From IMG/VR virus record IMGVR_UViG_3300043640_000137, positions 1 to 64,000 of that record: a stretch of DNA of 64,000 nucleotides, one strand, 5' to 3'. Below the pieces are notes generated by a model. It was not told the origin of the DNA and made no database searches. It worked only from the letters and a program-made list of their open reading frames with translations. This document shows, piece after piece, positions 16,268 to 24,263 of the stretch (positions are counted from its first letter, which is position 1; each line of letters starts with the position of its first letter). This DNA comes from a virus. The position numbers and the translations under genes were made by a program.

Positions 16268-16297
16268 TTGACGTTGCCCAGCTACTTAATGTAGTCT
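16268..16297 (+). promoter_or_regulatory. promoter-like site with AGCTACTTAA motif
   Basis: TTGACG (16268), then AGCTACTTAATGTAGTCT (16280-16297), which is close to the symmetric form AGCTACTTAAGTAGCT. A good -10 is not evident at 17 bases, so this may be an operator or a weak promoter before the portal gene. Confidence 0.45.
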
Positions 16298-16321
16298 CCA
16301 AGCAGCTTTCGCCGAGGACCA

Positions 16322-17908
16322 ATGGCCAAGAAGCCCGCCCAACAGAAAGACGACCCGACTCTCGATCCGTCCACGGAGAGCATGGCCTATGTGGCTATGG
16401 CTCCGAAGTGGGCGATGATCTCGACGGTGCTCGGCGGTACGTCGGCTATGCGCGAGGCGGGCGAAGACTACCTGCCGCAGCATCCCCAGGAGGGCGAAGG
16501 GAACTATCAGGAGCGGTTGACCCGCTGCACGCTCTACAACATGACCGAACTCACGCTGAACTCGCTCGTCGGCAAGCCCTTCAGCGAGCCGCTTCGGCTG
16601 AAGGACGACGTGCCGCAGCAGATCGTGGATATCGCCGGCAACATCGACCTTCAAGGCAATGACGTTTCGGTCTTCGCGAGGCATTGGTTCAGTGAGTCGA
16701 TCGCGAAGGCGTTCTGCCATGTCTTGATCGACATGCCGCAGCTATCGCCGGAGGAAGCCGCGGGCCGCACGCGCGCGGACGACCTCGTGGACAACCGGCG
16801 CCCCTATTGGTGCCTGGTCTGCCCCGACGACTTGATCTTCGCCTCGTCCGAGGTCATCGGCGGTATCGAGGTACTGACTCATGTTCGCATCCGCGAGCAG
16901 TATGTCGAGCGCGTCGGCTTCGCTGAAGTCGTTCATCATCGCATTCGCATTTTGGAGCCCGGCCACTTCCAGGTCTGGGAGCTTCAGCAGGTTGATAATC
17001 GCAAAGAGCCGGAATGGGTGCCCATCCAGGAAGGCGAGACGGGCATCTCCTTCATTCCGATGGTGACGTTCTACGCGCATCGAGACGGCTTCATGACCGG
17101 CAAGCCGCCGCTCGAAGACCTCGCCTACCTCAACGTGCGGCACTGGCAGTCCACTTCGGACCAGATCAACGTGCTCACCGTCGCGCGGTTTCCGATGCTG
17201 GCTGTAGCCGGCGCGACCGAGCAGACCGGGAACACGATGGCCATCGGCCCGCGCCAACTTCTCGGCACGAAAGACCCGAACGGGAAGTACTACTACGTCG
17301 AGCACACGGGCAAGTCGATCGACGCGGGTCAGAAAGACCTCGAAGACATCGAACAGAAGATGGCCTCCTATGGTGCTCAGTTCCTACGTCGCGCGCCCGG
17401 CGCCCAGACTGCGACGGCGCGCGCCCTCGACACCGCTGAGTCGATGAGCCCGCTCCAAGATATGTCTGTCCGCTTCGTGGGCGTCATCAAGGAAGCGCTG
17501 CGCCTTACCGCGCTGTGGATGGGCCTTGACGATGGCGGCAGCGTAGAGTTGGCCGTTGACTTCGGCCCGAGCGAGACCGATCAGGCTGTATTGCAGGCAC
17601 TCGTTGCGGCACGCGCCAGCGGCGATCTCTCGCGCGAAGACTTCTTGGAGCGCTTGAAGCAACTCGACATCCTGAGCGAAGAGTTCGATCCGAAGGTCAA
17701 CCTGCTGCGCCTCTATTGGGAAGCGACGGCGGCCGGCATCGACCCAGAAGATATCAATCCCGAGGACATCCTGTCGCTCGGCAAGCCATCGGCCAAGCTC
17801 CTGGCGCCTCCCCCTCCGCCTCCTCCGGCTGATCCTGCGCCTGTTCCAGGCAAGGGTGCCAAGGACAAAACGGGTGACGGCCAGGGCGACGGCGGCGCTG
17901 CGGAATGA
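16322..17908 (+). CDS. portal protein (DUF4055-like)
   Basis: 528 residues. The layout matches the DUF4055 family of siphovirus portals: an N-terminal helical region (to about 120), the core with PYWCLVCPDDLIFAS and LAYLNVRHWQSTSDQINVL, and a helical crown with DISQKM-like segments. The C-terminus has a run of Pro and a Gly/Asp-rich tail. The portal forms the dodecameric ring at the packaging vertex. Position after the large terminase supports the call. Confidence 0.8.
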   Translation: MAKKPAQQKDDPTLDPSTESMAYVAMAPKWAMISTVLGGTSAMREAGEDYLPQHPQEGEGNYQERLTRCTLYNMTELTLNSLVGKPFSEPLRLKDDVPQQIVDIAGNIDLQGNDVSVFARHWFSESIAKAFCHVLIDMPQLSPEEAAGRTRADDLVDNRRPYWCLVCPDDLIFASSEVIGGIEVLTHVRIREQYVERVGFAEVVHHRIRILEPGHFQVWELQQVDNRKEPEWVPIQEGETGISFIPMVTFYAHRDGFMTGKPPLEDLAYLNVRHWQSTSDQINVLTVARFPMLAVAGATEQTGNTMAIGPRQLLGTKDPNGKYYYVEHTGKSIDAGQKDLEDIEQKMASYGAQFLRRAPGAQTATARALDTAESMSPLQDMSVRFVGVIKEALRLTALWMGLDDGGSVELAVDFGPSETDQAVLQALVAARASGDLSREDFLERLKQLDILSEEFDPKVNLLRLYWEATAAGIDPEDINPEDILSLGKPSAKLLAPPPPPPPADPAPVPGKGAKDKTGDGQGDGGAAE

Positions 17909-17920
17909 GGAAGCTATACC

Positions 17921-18271
17921 ATGTCAGATGTTCCGAAGCGCATCGTCTACAGCTACCGCGGTTTCGAGGTAAAGGTTCTCGAACCGAAAGAGCTTGAAGT
18001 AGAATACGGCCGGTACGGCGGTTTCGACGGCAAGCACACGCTGTTCCTGACGACGACGGATGTCCCGGCATGGGACCAAGCCGACACGCTCATCCATGAG
18101 TACCTTCACGGCGTAGCCTCCACACTGGGACTGTTCAAAAACATGAATCATGAGATGCACCACGAAGAGCGCATCGTCCACGCGTTCTCGACCGCGATCT
18201 CGGAACTCATTCACCGCAATCCCGACGTCCTGACGTGGCTGACAGAGAAATTGGGGACTGATCGTGGGTGA
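17921..18271 (+). CDS. HExxH metallopeptidase-like protein
   Basis: 116 residues. HEYLHGVA at about residue 56 fits HExxH; a second acidic His-Glu segment (HHEERIVHAF, about residues 82-91) is well placed to supply the third ligand, as in IrrE/ImmA-like small zincins. It sits between portal and a small protein in the packaging cluster, where maturation proteases occur, but no such role can be shown from sequence. Confidence 0.55.
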   Translation: MSDVPKRIVYSYRGFEVKVLEPKELEVEYGRYGGFDGKHTLFLTTTDVPAWDQADTLIHEYLHGVASTLGLFKNMNHEMHHEERIVHAFSTAISELIHRNPDVLTWLTEKLGTDRG

Positions 18272-18539
18272 AGTGGTTGAGCTTGATACCGACCGCACCT
18301 TTCTTGTGAAGAGACTCCAGGGGCTCCTCGAAAGTGCGAAAACGGGAGAGCTACAGGTGCTCATCGCGGCGACGGTGTACGACAACGGCAAAGTCGGCTT
18401 CGTGCATAGCGGCGCGCTCTCGTCGAGCGGCGATTCGATCACGGCGTATGCGTCGATCGTCGGCATGGTCAGCGCGCTACACCATGACGTGACTCAGACG
18501 CTGCATGGGATGCTCGAAAGCGAAGAAGACGATGAGTGA
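18264..18539 (+). CDS. hypothetical small protein
   Basis: 91 residues from GTG 18264, overlapping the previous gene by eight bases and the next by eight. Helical N-terminus, then VLIAATVYDNGKVGFVHSGA (beta) and an acidic end. Conserved in position within the packaging cluster only by inference. Confidence 0.55.
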   Translation: MGEVVELDTDRTFLVKRLQGLLESAKTGELQVLIAATVYDNGKVGFVHSGALSSSGDSITAYASIVGMVSALHHDVTQTLHGMLESEEDDE

Positions 18540-19071
18540 CGATAAGAAGGAGAGCATCCAGCAGGTAAACGCCGCGAAGAAGCGCCGGAAGTTCTTGGAC
18601 ACGCTCGCGCAGACGGGCAAGGTCGCCTTCTCTGCGCGCGCCGCCGGGTACAAGGATTCGATGCAGCTTTATCACTATCGTCGAGATCACGAGGATTTCG
18701 CGAAGGAATGGGGCGACGCTGAGACCGTGGCGGCTGAACTGCTGATAGACGAGGCGACGCGCCGCGCCGTCGAGGGTGTCGATAAGCCGATCGTCTACAA
18801 GGGCGAGGTCGTAGGCTACGAGAAGGAATACAGCGATCAGCTTTTGATGTGCTTGCTGCGCGCGAAGCGGCCGGATCAGTTCGGCAATAACGTCCAGGTG
18901 AGCGGTGCGATCAGCCACGCGATCGGCGTTGCGATCCTGCCGATGCGGGCTGCATCGATTGAAGAATGGGAGCGCGCCGCGCTCGATGTCAGCGTTAACC
19001 AGAGGCTCCTCACGCCGCCCAAGGACGTGACGCCGGTAGCCACGGCTACACCGGAGCTAGTCCGCCGGTAG
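18532..19071 (+). CDS. terminase small-subunit-like protein
   Basis: 179 residues from ATG 18532. The segment KFLDTLAQTGKVAFSARAAGYKDSMQLYHYRRDHEDFAKEW resembles the helix-turn-helix of small terminase subunits that recognise packaging sites, and LLIDEATRRAVEGVDKPIVYKG is a usual continuation. Placement after the portal is unusual but the domain is distinctive. Confidence 0.65.
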   Translation: MSDDKKESIQQVNAAKKRRKFLDTLAQTGKVAFSARAAGYKDSMQLYHYRRDHEDFAKEWGDAETVAAELLIDEATRRAVEGVDKPIVYKGEVVGYEKEYSDQLLMCLLRAKRPDQFGNNVQVSGAISHAIGVAILPMRAASIEEWERAALDVSVNQRLLTPPKDVTPVATATPELVRR

Positions 19072-19084
19072 CTACTCTCCTAGG

Positions 19085-19113
19085 TTGACAAGCTACTTAA
19101 TATAGATGAGTAT
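19085..19113 (+). promoter_or_regulatory. promoter-like site with AGCTACTTAA motif
   Basis: TTGACA (19085-19090) is followed directly by AGCTACTTAATATAGAT. The candidate -10 at 17 bases (GAGTAT) is weak. It precedes the 74-residue and scaffold genes. Confidence 0.5.
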
Positions 19114-19140
19114 GGTTAACTTGACCCTTGGAGGCTTGCC

Positions 19141-19365
19141 ATGTCCGTTCTCAAGCATACCGCTCGCAAGGCGCTGAAGCCCTCGGACTTCGCGCTGCCT
19201 CCTAACGGATATCCGATCGAGGATATGTCGCACGCCCGGAACGCCGATGCGCGGGCCGCTCAGGAATACAAGGCCGGCAAGCTCTCGAAGAAGGATGAGC
19301 AGACCGTCTTCAGCAAGGTTCACAGCCGATATCCGTCCATCCGGCAGAACGGCCCGATGGCGTAA
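19141..19365 (+). CDS. small phage protein, DUF6582-like
   Basis: 74 residues. NGYPIEDMSHARNADARAAQEYKAGKL resembles small phage proteins in which YPI-D-HARNA precedes a helix. It lies just upstream of the scaffold. A function in head assembly is possible but not shown. Confidence 0.5.
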   Translation: MSVLKHTARKALKPSDFALPPNGYPIEDMSHARNADARAAQEYKAGKLSKKDEQTVFSKVHSRYPSIRQNGPMA

Positions 19366-19426
19366 CGAGTTCGCAACCGAGGTCGCAGGGAATCAACCCA
19401 GCGGCCTCTTCCAATCGGAGATGATG

Positions 19427-20248
19427 ATGTGGAATTTCAAGAAGAATGCTGTCGTGACCGACTTAGAATCGGTGCCCGAGCAGTACCGTGGTCTCTATGT
19501 CGAGGGCACGGGCGAGAACGCCGGCAAGTTCGTGGTCAGCCCGGTCGTGGTGCAGCTTGCCAACGACTACGACGGCGTGAACACCGCGCTCGCGGATGAG
19601 CGCAACAAATCGAAGAACAAGAACACGGAAGCGGCGACGTTCCGCACGCAACTCACGAAGTTCCAGGAGCTTGCGCAGTCGCTCGGCCTCACGGTCGAGG
19701 AAGGCGCCGATCTGGCCGAGATTCTGAAAGGCCACGTCGATGGCCTGAGCGATCAGGTCAAGGGCGGCAAAGAGGCCAAGATCAATCTCGACAAGGTGAA
19801 CGCCGAGTGGACCAAGAAGCTCGGCACCGCGGTCGATAGCGAGAAGGGCAAGACCTCGAAGATGCAGAACTCCCTCGAACGGCATCTGATCGGTCAGGCC
19901 GCGACCGCCGCGCTGGCGTCTGCCGGTGGCAGCACCGAGCTTCTGCTGCCGCATGTTCGGACGAGCGTGAAGGTCGTGCAGGACGGTGAGGACTTTGTTG
20001 CTCGGGTCGTCGATGGCCAGGGCGACATCCGTACCAACGGCGCGGGCCAGCCGATGTCGGTCGCCGAACTCGTTGCCGAGATGAAGACGCAGGCGTCGTT
20101 TGCGCCGGCATTCAAATCCGAAGTCAAGGGCGGCTCCGGCAAGCAGCCGGGCACCGAGCGTCCGGCGTTGAAGCTCGGCCAGGGCGAAGCGAAGACGGCC
20201 AACGACAAGATCGCGGCGGGTCTCGCGGCTCGCGGCGTCAAAGAATAA
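19427..20248 (+). CDS. head scaffolding protein
   Basis: 273 residues from ATG 19427, six bases after GGAG; two further ATGs lie just upstream. About residues 45-160 are strongly charged and helical with coiled-coil character (LADERNKSKNKNTEAATFRTQ), followed by an Ala-rich helix and a basic C-terminus, the usual layout of scaffolds that guide capsid assembly and then leave. Its place directly before the major capsid gene supports this. Confidence 0.7.
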   Translation: MWNFKKNAVVTDLESVPEQYRGLYVEGTGENAGKFVVSPVVVQLANDYDGVNTALADERNKSKNKNTEAATFRTQLTKFQELAQSLGLTVEEGADLAEILKGHVDGLSDQVKGGKEAKINLDKVNAEWTKKLGTAVDSEKGKTSKMQNSLERHLIGQAATAALASAGGSTELLLPHVRTSVKVVQDGEDFVARVVDGQGDIRTNGAGQPMSVAELVAEMKTQASFAPAFKSEVKGGSGKQPGTERPALKLGQGEAKTANDKIAAGLAARGVKE

Positions 20249-20287
20249 AGACAGCTTCAGACGGGATAAGGGAGAGCGGCGTCAGGC

Positions 20288-20332
20288 AGCTACATTCTTC
20301 TGCTTGACAGCTACTCTCTCTTATGGTTAATA
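20288..20332 (+). promoter_or_regulatory. major capsid promoter with AGCTACATT and AGCTACTC motifs
   Basis: AGCTACATTCTT (20288), TTGACA (20304-20309), a 17-base spacer starting GCTACTC, and TTAATA (20327-20332). The arrangement of AGCTACATTCTT followed by TTGACA copies the site at 6685. A TAGCTGG lies just downstream at 20341. Confidence 0.6.
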
Positions 20333-20357
20333 TCGTAAAGTAGCTGGCGTGCTCCGT

Positions 20358-20376
20358 GCCGTGCGTGAGGCTGGAT
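20358..20376 (+). repeat. 19-bp leader element, copy 2
   Basis: Identical to 11096-11114. It lies within the leader of about 145 bases between the promoter at 20304 and the capsid start at 20479. Confidence 0.6.
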
Positions 20377-20478
20377 CGGACACGAGGACGAGATCGCTGC
20401 TGCGCCGGTTGAGCCGGACAGCGCGGGCCGACCTCAGAGCCGACGTCCCAACGCAACACGATTTCATGGAGCGCCATC

Positions 20479-21450
20479 ATGGCTTCAGTAACTCTCGCCG
20501 AGTCGTCCAAACTGTCTCAGGACCAGTTGGTCCAGGGCGTCATCGAGAACATCATCACGGTCGATCGTTTCTTCGACGTGCTGCCGTTCGACGGTATTTC
20601 GGGCAATGCTCTCGCGTACGATCGCGAAAACACGCTGGCCACTGTCGCGACGACCGGCGTCGGCGATGCGGACGGCGCGATTGGTCCGACCGCTTCGGGC
20701 ACCAATTCGACCGAGCGCTTGGCCGCGAAGAGTGCCGCGACCTTCACGCAGGTCACTTCGACCCTGACGACCATCATGGGCGATGCCGAGGTCAACGGCC
20801 TCATCCAGGCGACCCGTTCGAACCAGAACAACCAGACGTCGGTGCAGATCGCGTCGAAGTCGAAGGCGGCCGGTCGCAAGTTCCGCGACATGCTGATCAA
20901 CGGCGACGGCACCAACTTCACCTTCGCGGGCTTGCTCGCGCTCTGCGGCTCCGATCAGGTCGTGCTGGCCGGCGGCACCCTGGGCACGCAGGCGGCCCTC
21001 GCGTTCGAAGACATGGACGCTGTGATGGACCTCGTGGTCGATAAGGACGGTCAGGTCGATTACCTCGTGATGCACGCCCGCACGCTGCGCAGCTACAAAG
21101 CCCTGCTGCGCGCGCTCGGCGGCGCCAACATCGGCGAAGTGGTCCAGTTGCCGTCCGGTGCGGAAGTGCCCGCCTACAGCGGCGTGCCGATCTTCCGTAA
21201 CGACTTCGTGCCGGTCAATCAGACGGTCTCGACCTCCACGGCCACCAGTGTCATCGCTGGCACGCTGGACGATGGCTCGCGCAAGCAGGGCATCGCCGGT
21301 CTGACAGCCGACAGCGCCGCGGGCCTCATGGTCGAAGACGTCGGCGTCTCGCAGACCAAGGACGAGCGCATCTGGCGTGTCAAATGGTACTGCGGCCTCG
21401 CCCTCTTCTCCGAAAAGGGCCTCGCGATGCTGACCCAGGTCAGCAACTAA
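20479..21450 (+). CDS. major capsid protein, HK97-like fold
   Basis: 323 residues. The sequence begins with a helical N-arm, has the beta-rich spine (GNALAYDRENTLATVATTG) and the spine helix and P-domain pattern with VDYLVMHARTLRSYKALLRALGG, and ends with DERIWRVKWYCGLALFSEKGLAML, typical of HK97-type major capsid proteins without a large N-terminal prohead domain. A separate scaffold is encoded upstream. A strong terminator follows. Confidence 0.85.
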   Translation: MASVTLAESSKLSQDQLVQGVIENIITVDRFFDVLPFDGISGNALAYDRENTLATVATTGVGDADGAIGPTASGTNSTERLAAKSAATFTQVTSTLTTIMGDAEVNGLIQATRSNQNNQTSVQIASKSKAAGRKFRDMLINGDGTNFTFAGLLALCGSDQVVLAGGTLGTQAALAFEDMDAVMDLVVDKDGQVDYLVMHARTLRSYKALLRALGGANIGEVVQLPSGAEVPAYSGVPIFRNDFVPVNQTVSTSTATSVIAGTLDDGSRKQGIAGLTADSAAGLMVEDVGVSQTKDERIWRVKWYCGLALFSEKGLAMLTQVSN

Positions 21451-21464
21451 AGCAGACAGGAGAT

Positions 21465-21484
21465 GGGGCGGCTTCGGCCGCCCC
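21465..21484 (+). terminator. terminator hairpin after the capsid gene
   Basis: GGGGCGGC-TTCG-GCCGCCCC, a perfect eight-base stem with a C(UUCG)G tetraloop, followed by TCTTAC. The T-tract is short but the stem is very stable; it would terminate or process the capsid message. Confidence 0.75.
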
Positions 21485-21530
21485 TCTTACTTCCAAGACC
21501 CTGCATTAAAGTGGGGCTGTGGAGAGATAG

Positions 21531-22196
21531 ATGGTAGATTTACAGCGCGTCGAACTCGTGCTCGTCGGGCCTTATGCCGGCAAGACGATCACCCTCAACG
21601 GACATCGCTACGTGGGCGGCATCGCCCGGATCGACGTTCGAGCGGAGCAGATTGAATTGCTTCTTCGGTCAGCGGCGCGCAGCTACAACGCGTACCCAGC
21701 AGGATCGGAAGCGCTGGCGCAGGCACAAGAGCGGAGCAGGGGCAATGGGCGCGCTGGTACTGACGAAGCGAAAGGGTCTGAAGATCGGCGACTACAGCCT
21801 GCTCTCGGCGAAGTTCGTCTCCGGCCCGAGCATCCCGCAGCCCAAGTACCAGACGTACACGGGCGCGGAGATGATGCAGATTCGCGAAGTGCCGTTTGGG
21901 ATAGTGCCAATCGGGACCGATACGCGGACACCCGGATACCTCGGCAAGCGCACCACGGGGAACACGCGGAGCACCATTCGGCCGCAGGGCCGGAGGTAAA
22001 CCTGAAGCTGCTGGCGTCCGTCAGGTCGCTCGATCACGACAACGATGAACTCTGGACCGCAGAGGGGCTGCCGAAGCTGAGCGCCGTCGAAGAAGCGTAC
22101 GGCAGCGCCGGGCTCACGCGCGAGGACGTCGAGACGGTGGCGCCGGCATGGAGCCGCGAGAAGGCATCCGCGGCAGCGCTCGACGCCCTGTTCTGA
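21531..22196 (+). CDS. post-capsid head protein with an overprinted linker
   Basis: 221 residues if read as one frame. Residues 1-70 (VELVLVGPYAGKTITLNGHRY ... SYNAYPAGSEAL) and about 155-221 (LASVRSLDHDNDELWTAEGLPKL ... TREDVETVAP) look like true small domains with high GC at third codon positions. The intervening 85 residues are low-complexity and polar, with random-looking third positions, and coincide with another gene in a different frame. No ATG, GTG or TTG opens the last domain, so it must be made by readthrough of this frame or by a -1 shift from the nested gene. Confidence 0.6.
   Translation: MVDLQRVELVLVGPYAGKTITLNGHRYVGGIARIDVRAEQIELLLRSAARSYNAYPAGSEALAQAQERSRGNGRAGTDEAKGSEDRRLQPALGEVRLRPEHPAAQVPDVHGRGDDADSRSAVWDSANRDRYADTRIPRQAHHGEHAEHHSAAGPEVNLKLLASVRSLDHDNDELWTAEGLPKLSAVEEAYGSAGLTREDVETVAPAWSREKASAAALDALF
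21745..21999 (+). CDS. gene nested out of frame in the post-capsid gene
   Basis: 84 residues in the +1 frame relative to the containing gene. The ATG is eight bases after GGAG. Third codon positions are overwhelmingly G or C here, whereas those of the containing frame are not. The product is basic with a beta-rich core (IGDYSLLSAKFVSGPSIP, then IREVPFGIVPIGTDT). It ends CGG AGG TAA, where a -1 slip would re-enter the outer frame. No family was recognised. Confidence 0.6.
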   Translation: MGALVLTKRKGLKIGDYSLLSAKFVSGPSIPQPKYQTYTGAEMMQIREVPFGIVPIGTDTRTPGYLGKRTTGNTRSTIRPQGRR

Positions 22197-22205
22197 GACA
22201 CAGGC

Positions 22206-22234
22206 TTGCAAAAAAGCTGCTTGTGAGCTACTAT
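22206..22234 (+). promoter_or_regulatory. promoter with AGCTGC and AGCTAC words
   Basis: TTGCAA (22206), 17-base spacer containing AGCTGC and ending TGAGC, TACTAT (22229-22234). One of the best matches to a sigma-70-type promoter in the window. It serves the 111-residue structural gene. Confidence 0.65.
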
Positions 22235-22269
22235 CACTGTCTGACCAACCTTTTTCGACGGAGAGCCAT

Positions 22270-22605
22270 ATGACCGTTACCCCGAAGACCTATCTGTTCG
22301 AGCACACTGCCAACATGGGCGGCCATACGGTCGATGGTATCACCGCCATGATCGCCGTCGTCGATCACGCGATCGACACCACCGATGCGCTCAAAAAGGC
22401 GCGCGCTGTGACGCTCGCGAATACCGCCGGCCGCGCCGTGCCGGTCGGCTACTTCGACACGCTGAAGCTCCTGAACGCGGCGCCGGTTGCGAGCGAGTTC
22501 TGGATCGCGGTCGGCGACAATACCGTGCTCGGTCGCTTCCAGACCGACGAGACGATCGCGACCGTTGCGTCCGGTGTCGAGCAGGAAACGGCCGTCAACG
22601 ACTAA
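22270..22605 (+). CDS. probable virion protein, separately transcribed
   Basis: 111 residues, mostly beta with no charged low-complexity parts. It has its own promoter (22206) and its own strong terminator (22629), an arrangement expected for an abundantly made protein such as a head decoration protein. The sequence itself was not recognised. Confidence 0.55.
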   Translation: MTVTPKTYLFEHTANMGGHTVDGITAMIAVVDHAIDTTDALKKARAVTLANTAGRAVPVGYFDTLKLLNAAPVASEFWIAVGDNTVLGRFQTDETIATVASGVEQETAVND

Positions 22606-22628
22606 CGGTCAGCGCCCGCTCTCTTGGG

Positions 22629-22660
22629 AGACGGTGGGGTTCGCGCCTCACCGTCTTTTC
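22629..22660 (+). terminator. intrinsic terminator
   Basis: AGACGGTG (22629-22636) pairs with CACCGTCT (22649-22656) around a 12-base loop that can add GG/CC pairs, then TTTTCTTTC. Stem plus T-rich tail is classic. Confidence 0.8.
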
Positions 22661-22680
22661 TTTCGAAAGGTGCCTGAGCG

Positions 22681-23337
22681 ATGGCCGCGACTTTCACGAT
22701 CGAAGATGGGTCCGGCATCGCAAACGCGAATGCCTATTCGCCGGTCGTCTTCGTTGACGACTACCACGACTCCTGTGGCAACTCCGTCTGGCAGACGCTC
22801 GACGATAGCACGAAGACGACCTCGATCGTCCGCGCCACCTTCTACATCGACAAGCGGTTCGGCCGCAAATTCCGTGGGTACAAACAGAACATCCAGCAGC
22901 CGTTGCAGTGGCCGCGTCTCGACGCGTTCGACGACTCCGGCTTCATGTACGGCAATGACGGCAAGCTGCCGTTGCAACTCCTGAAGGCGTGCGCCGAGTA
23001 CGCGCTACGCGCCGCGCTCTATATGACGCTGGCACCTGATCCGCTGCTGCCGGCTCCGGCGCAGGACCTCTCCGATGCCGCGGGTCCGCGCGCAACCGAA
23101 ACAATCTCCGGCACCGTCACGCGCAAGCTGCAACGGGTCGGCCCGCTCGAAGAAGAGACTGCGTACGAGACCAACGCGATGTCGCTCTCGCGCCGGCAGG
23201 GCACCGAGGGCAACCGCGTCGTTCAATCCACGCTCGTCAACGACTTCAACATTCCCGAATATCCCGAGGCCGATATGTGGCTCGAAGAGCTTATTCGCAC
23301 CGGCGGGGTTGCAGCGTCGCTGAGCCGAGGCGATTAA
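22681..23337 (+). CDS. head-tail adaptor, DnaT-like family
   Basis: 218 residues. The sequence begins FTIEDGSGIANANAYSPVVFVDDYH and continues with LQWPRLDA and KACAEYALRA, which is typical of phage proteins annotated as DnaT-like ssDNA-binding but located at the head-completion position. The name reflects a sequence family; here a connector role is more likely. Confidence 0.65.
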   Translation: MAATFTIEDGSGIANANAYSPVVFVDDYHDSCGNSVWQTLDDSTKTTSIVRATFYIDKRFGRKFRGYKQNIQQPLQWPRLDAFDDSGFMYGNDGKLPLQLLKACAEYALRAALYMTLAPDPLLPAPAQDLSDAAGPRATETISGTVTRKLQRVGPLEEETAYETNAMSLSRRQGTEGNRVVQSTLVNDFNIPEYPEADMWLEELIRTGGVAASLSRGD

Positions 23338-23340
23338 GCA

Positions 23341-23715
23341 ATGGCCATAGATTACACCAAGTTCGCGACGCTGGCGCAGACGCTCATCAACGCGAATGGG
23401 CGCACGCTTACGATCTCGCTACGACCGCGCGCCGCCGCCGACGCGACGAAGCCGTGGGACGGCCCGAACGTCGCCGCCTCGACGAACATCAATGTGCTCG
23501 GCGTCTTCGATAAGACGGAGCAGACCGACAAGAAGGGCGATCTCGTGCGCGACGGCATCATGGTCGCATATGTCGCCGCGGCCGACACTGATCCCGCGCT
23601 CGTCGAGCAGTACGACATGCTCACGGACGGGACTGATACCTGGAAGATCGAGAGCGTGCAGATCATCGCGCCGGGCGCGACGCGCATCCTTTACGTCCTC
23701 ACCTTGAAATCGTGA
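23341..23715 (+). CDS. putative head closure protein
   Basis: 124 residues, beta-rich (GRTLTISLRP, INVLGVFDKTEQTDKKGD, DTWKIESVQIIAPG). A small beta-barrel protein at this place in the order adaptor, closure, terminator is the usual head-closure or neck component. Assignment is mainly by position. Confidence 0.6.
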   Translation: MAIDYTKFATLAQTLINANGRTLTISLRPRAAADATKPWDGPNVAASTNINVLGVFDKTEQTDKKGDLVRDGIMVAYVAAADTDPALVEQYDMLTDGTDTWKIESVQIIAPGATRILYVLTLKS

Positions 23716-23726
23716 GCTATTGAACG

Positions 23727-24164
23727 ATGCCCTATGCCTCAATCAATGCCGCCGAAGACGCGATCCTCACGCTGTTTAAGACGGCGTGGGATCAGGTCTC
23801 GCCTCCCGTGCCGGCAGTCTACGACAACGTAGCGCAGGAAGCCCCTCGCGCCGGCACCACATGGGTTCGGGTGCAGATCAAGCACAACCCCGGAGCCGGT
23901 GGCCAGACGACGATCGGCGGCGCCCCCGGAGCCAAGCGGTTCACCCGGTACGGGCACGTCGTCTGCGAGCTATTCGTGCCGACTGGCAAGGGCAAGTCCG
24001 CCTACACCAACCTCACCGATACGCTGCTTGCGATATTCGAAGGCAAAACGGCCAGTTTCGGCGGCGCGTTCTTCTACAACGTGCGCCCGAGCGAGGTCGG
24101 CCAGGACTGCGACTGGTTCCAGGTCAACGTCCTCGCAGAGTTCCAGTGGGACCAAATACGCTAA
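23727..24164 (+). CDS. putative tail terminator (DUF4128-like)
   Basis: 145 residues. N-terminal helix (AAEDAILTLFKTAWDQ), then strands (TTWVRVQIKHNPG, VVCELFVPTGKGKS) and a C-terminal strand, matching the small alpha/beta tail-terminator fold. It directly precedes the tail tube gene. Confidence 0.6.
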   Translation: MPYASINAAEDAILTLFKTAWDQVSPPVPAVYDNVAQEAPRAGTTWVRVQIKHNPGAGGQTTIGGAPGAKRFTRYGHVVCELFVPTGKGKSAYTNLTDTLLAIFEGKTASFGGAFFYNVRPSEVGQDCDWFQVNVLAEFQWDQIR

Positions 24165-24207
24165 TGTAGCTTCCCAGCTTGACTAACAGGCTGGATAGCT
24201 AGTAACT
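24161..24207 (+). promoter_or_regulatory. promoter with paired TAGCT motifs
   Basis: AATGTAGC (24163), AGCTTGACT with TTGACT at 24179, a 17-base spacer containing GATAGCTA, and a weak -10 GTAACT (24202). It precedes the tail tube gene. Confidence 0.5.
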
Positions 24208-24263
24208 TACCCTAAGAAGCCCTGGCGCCCGCCTTTAGGCCGGCTTGCTATTGGAGATCGCAG

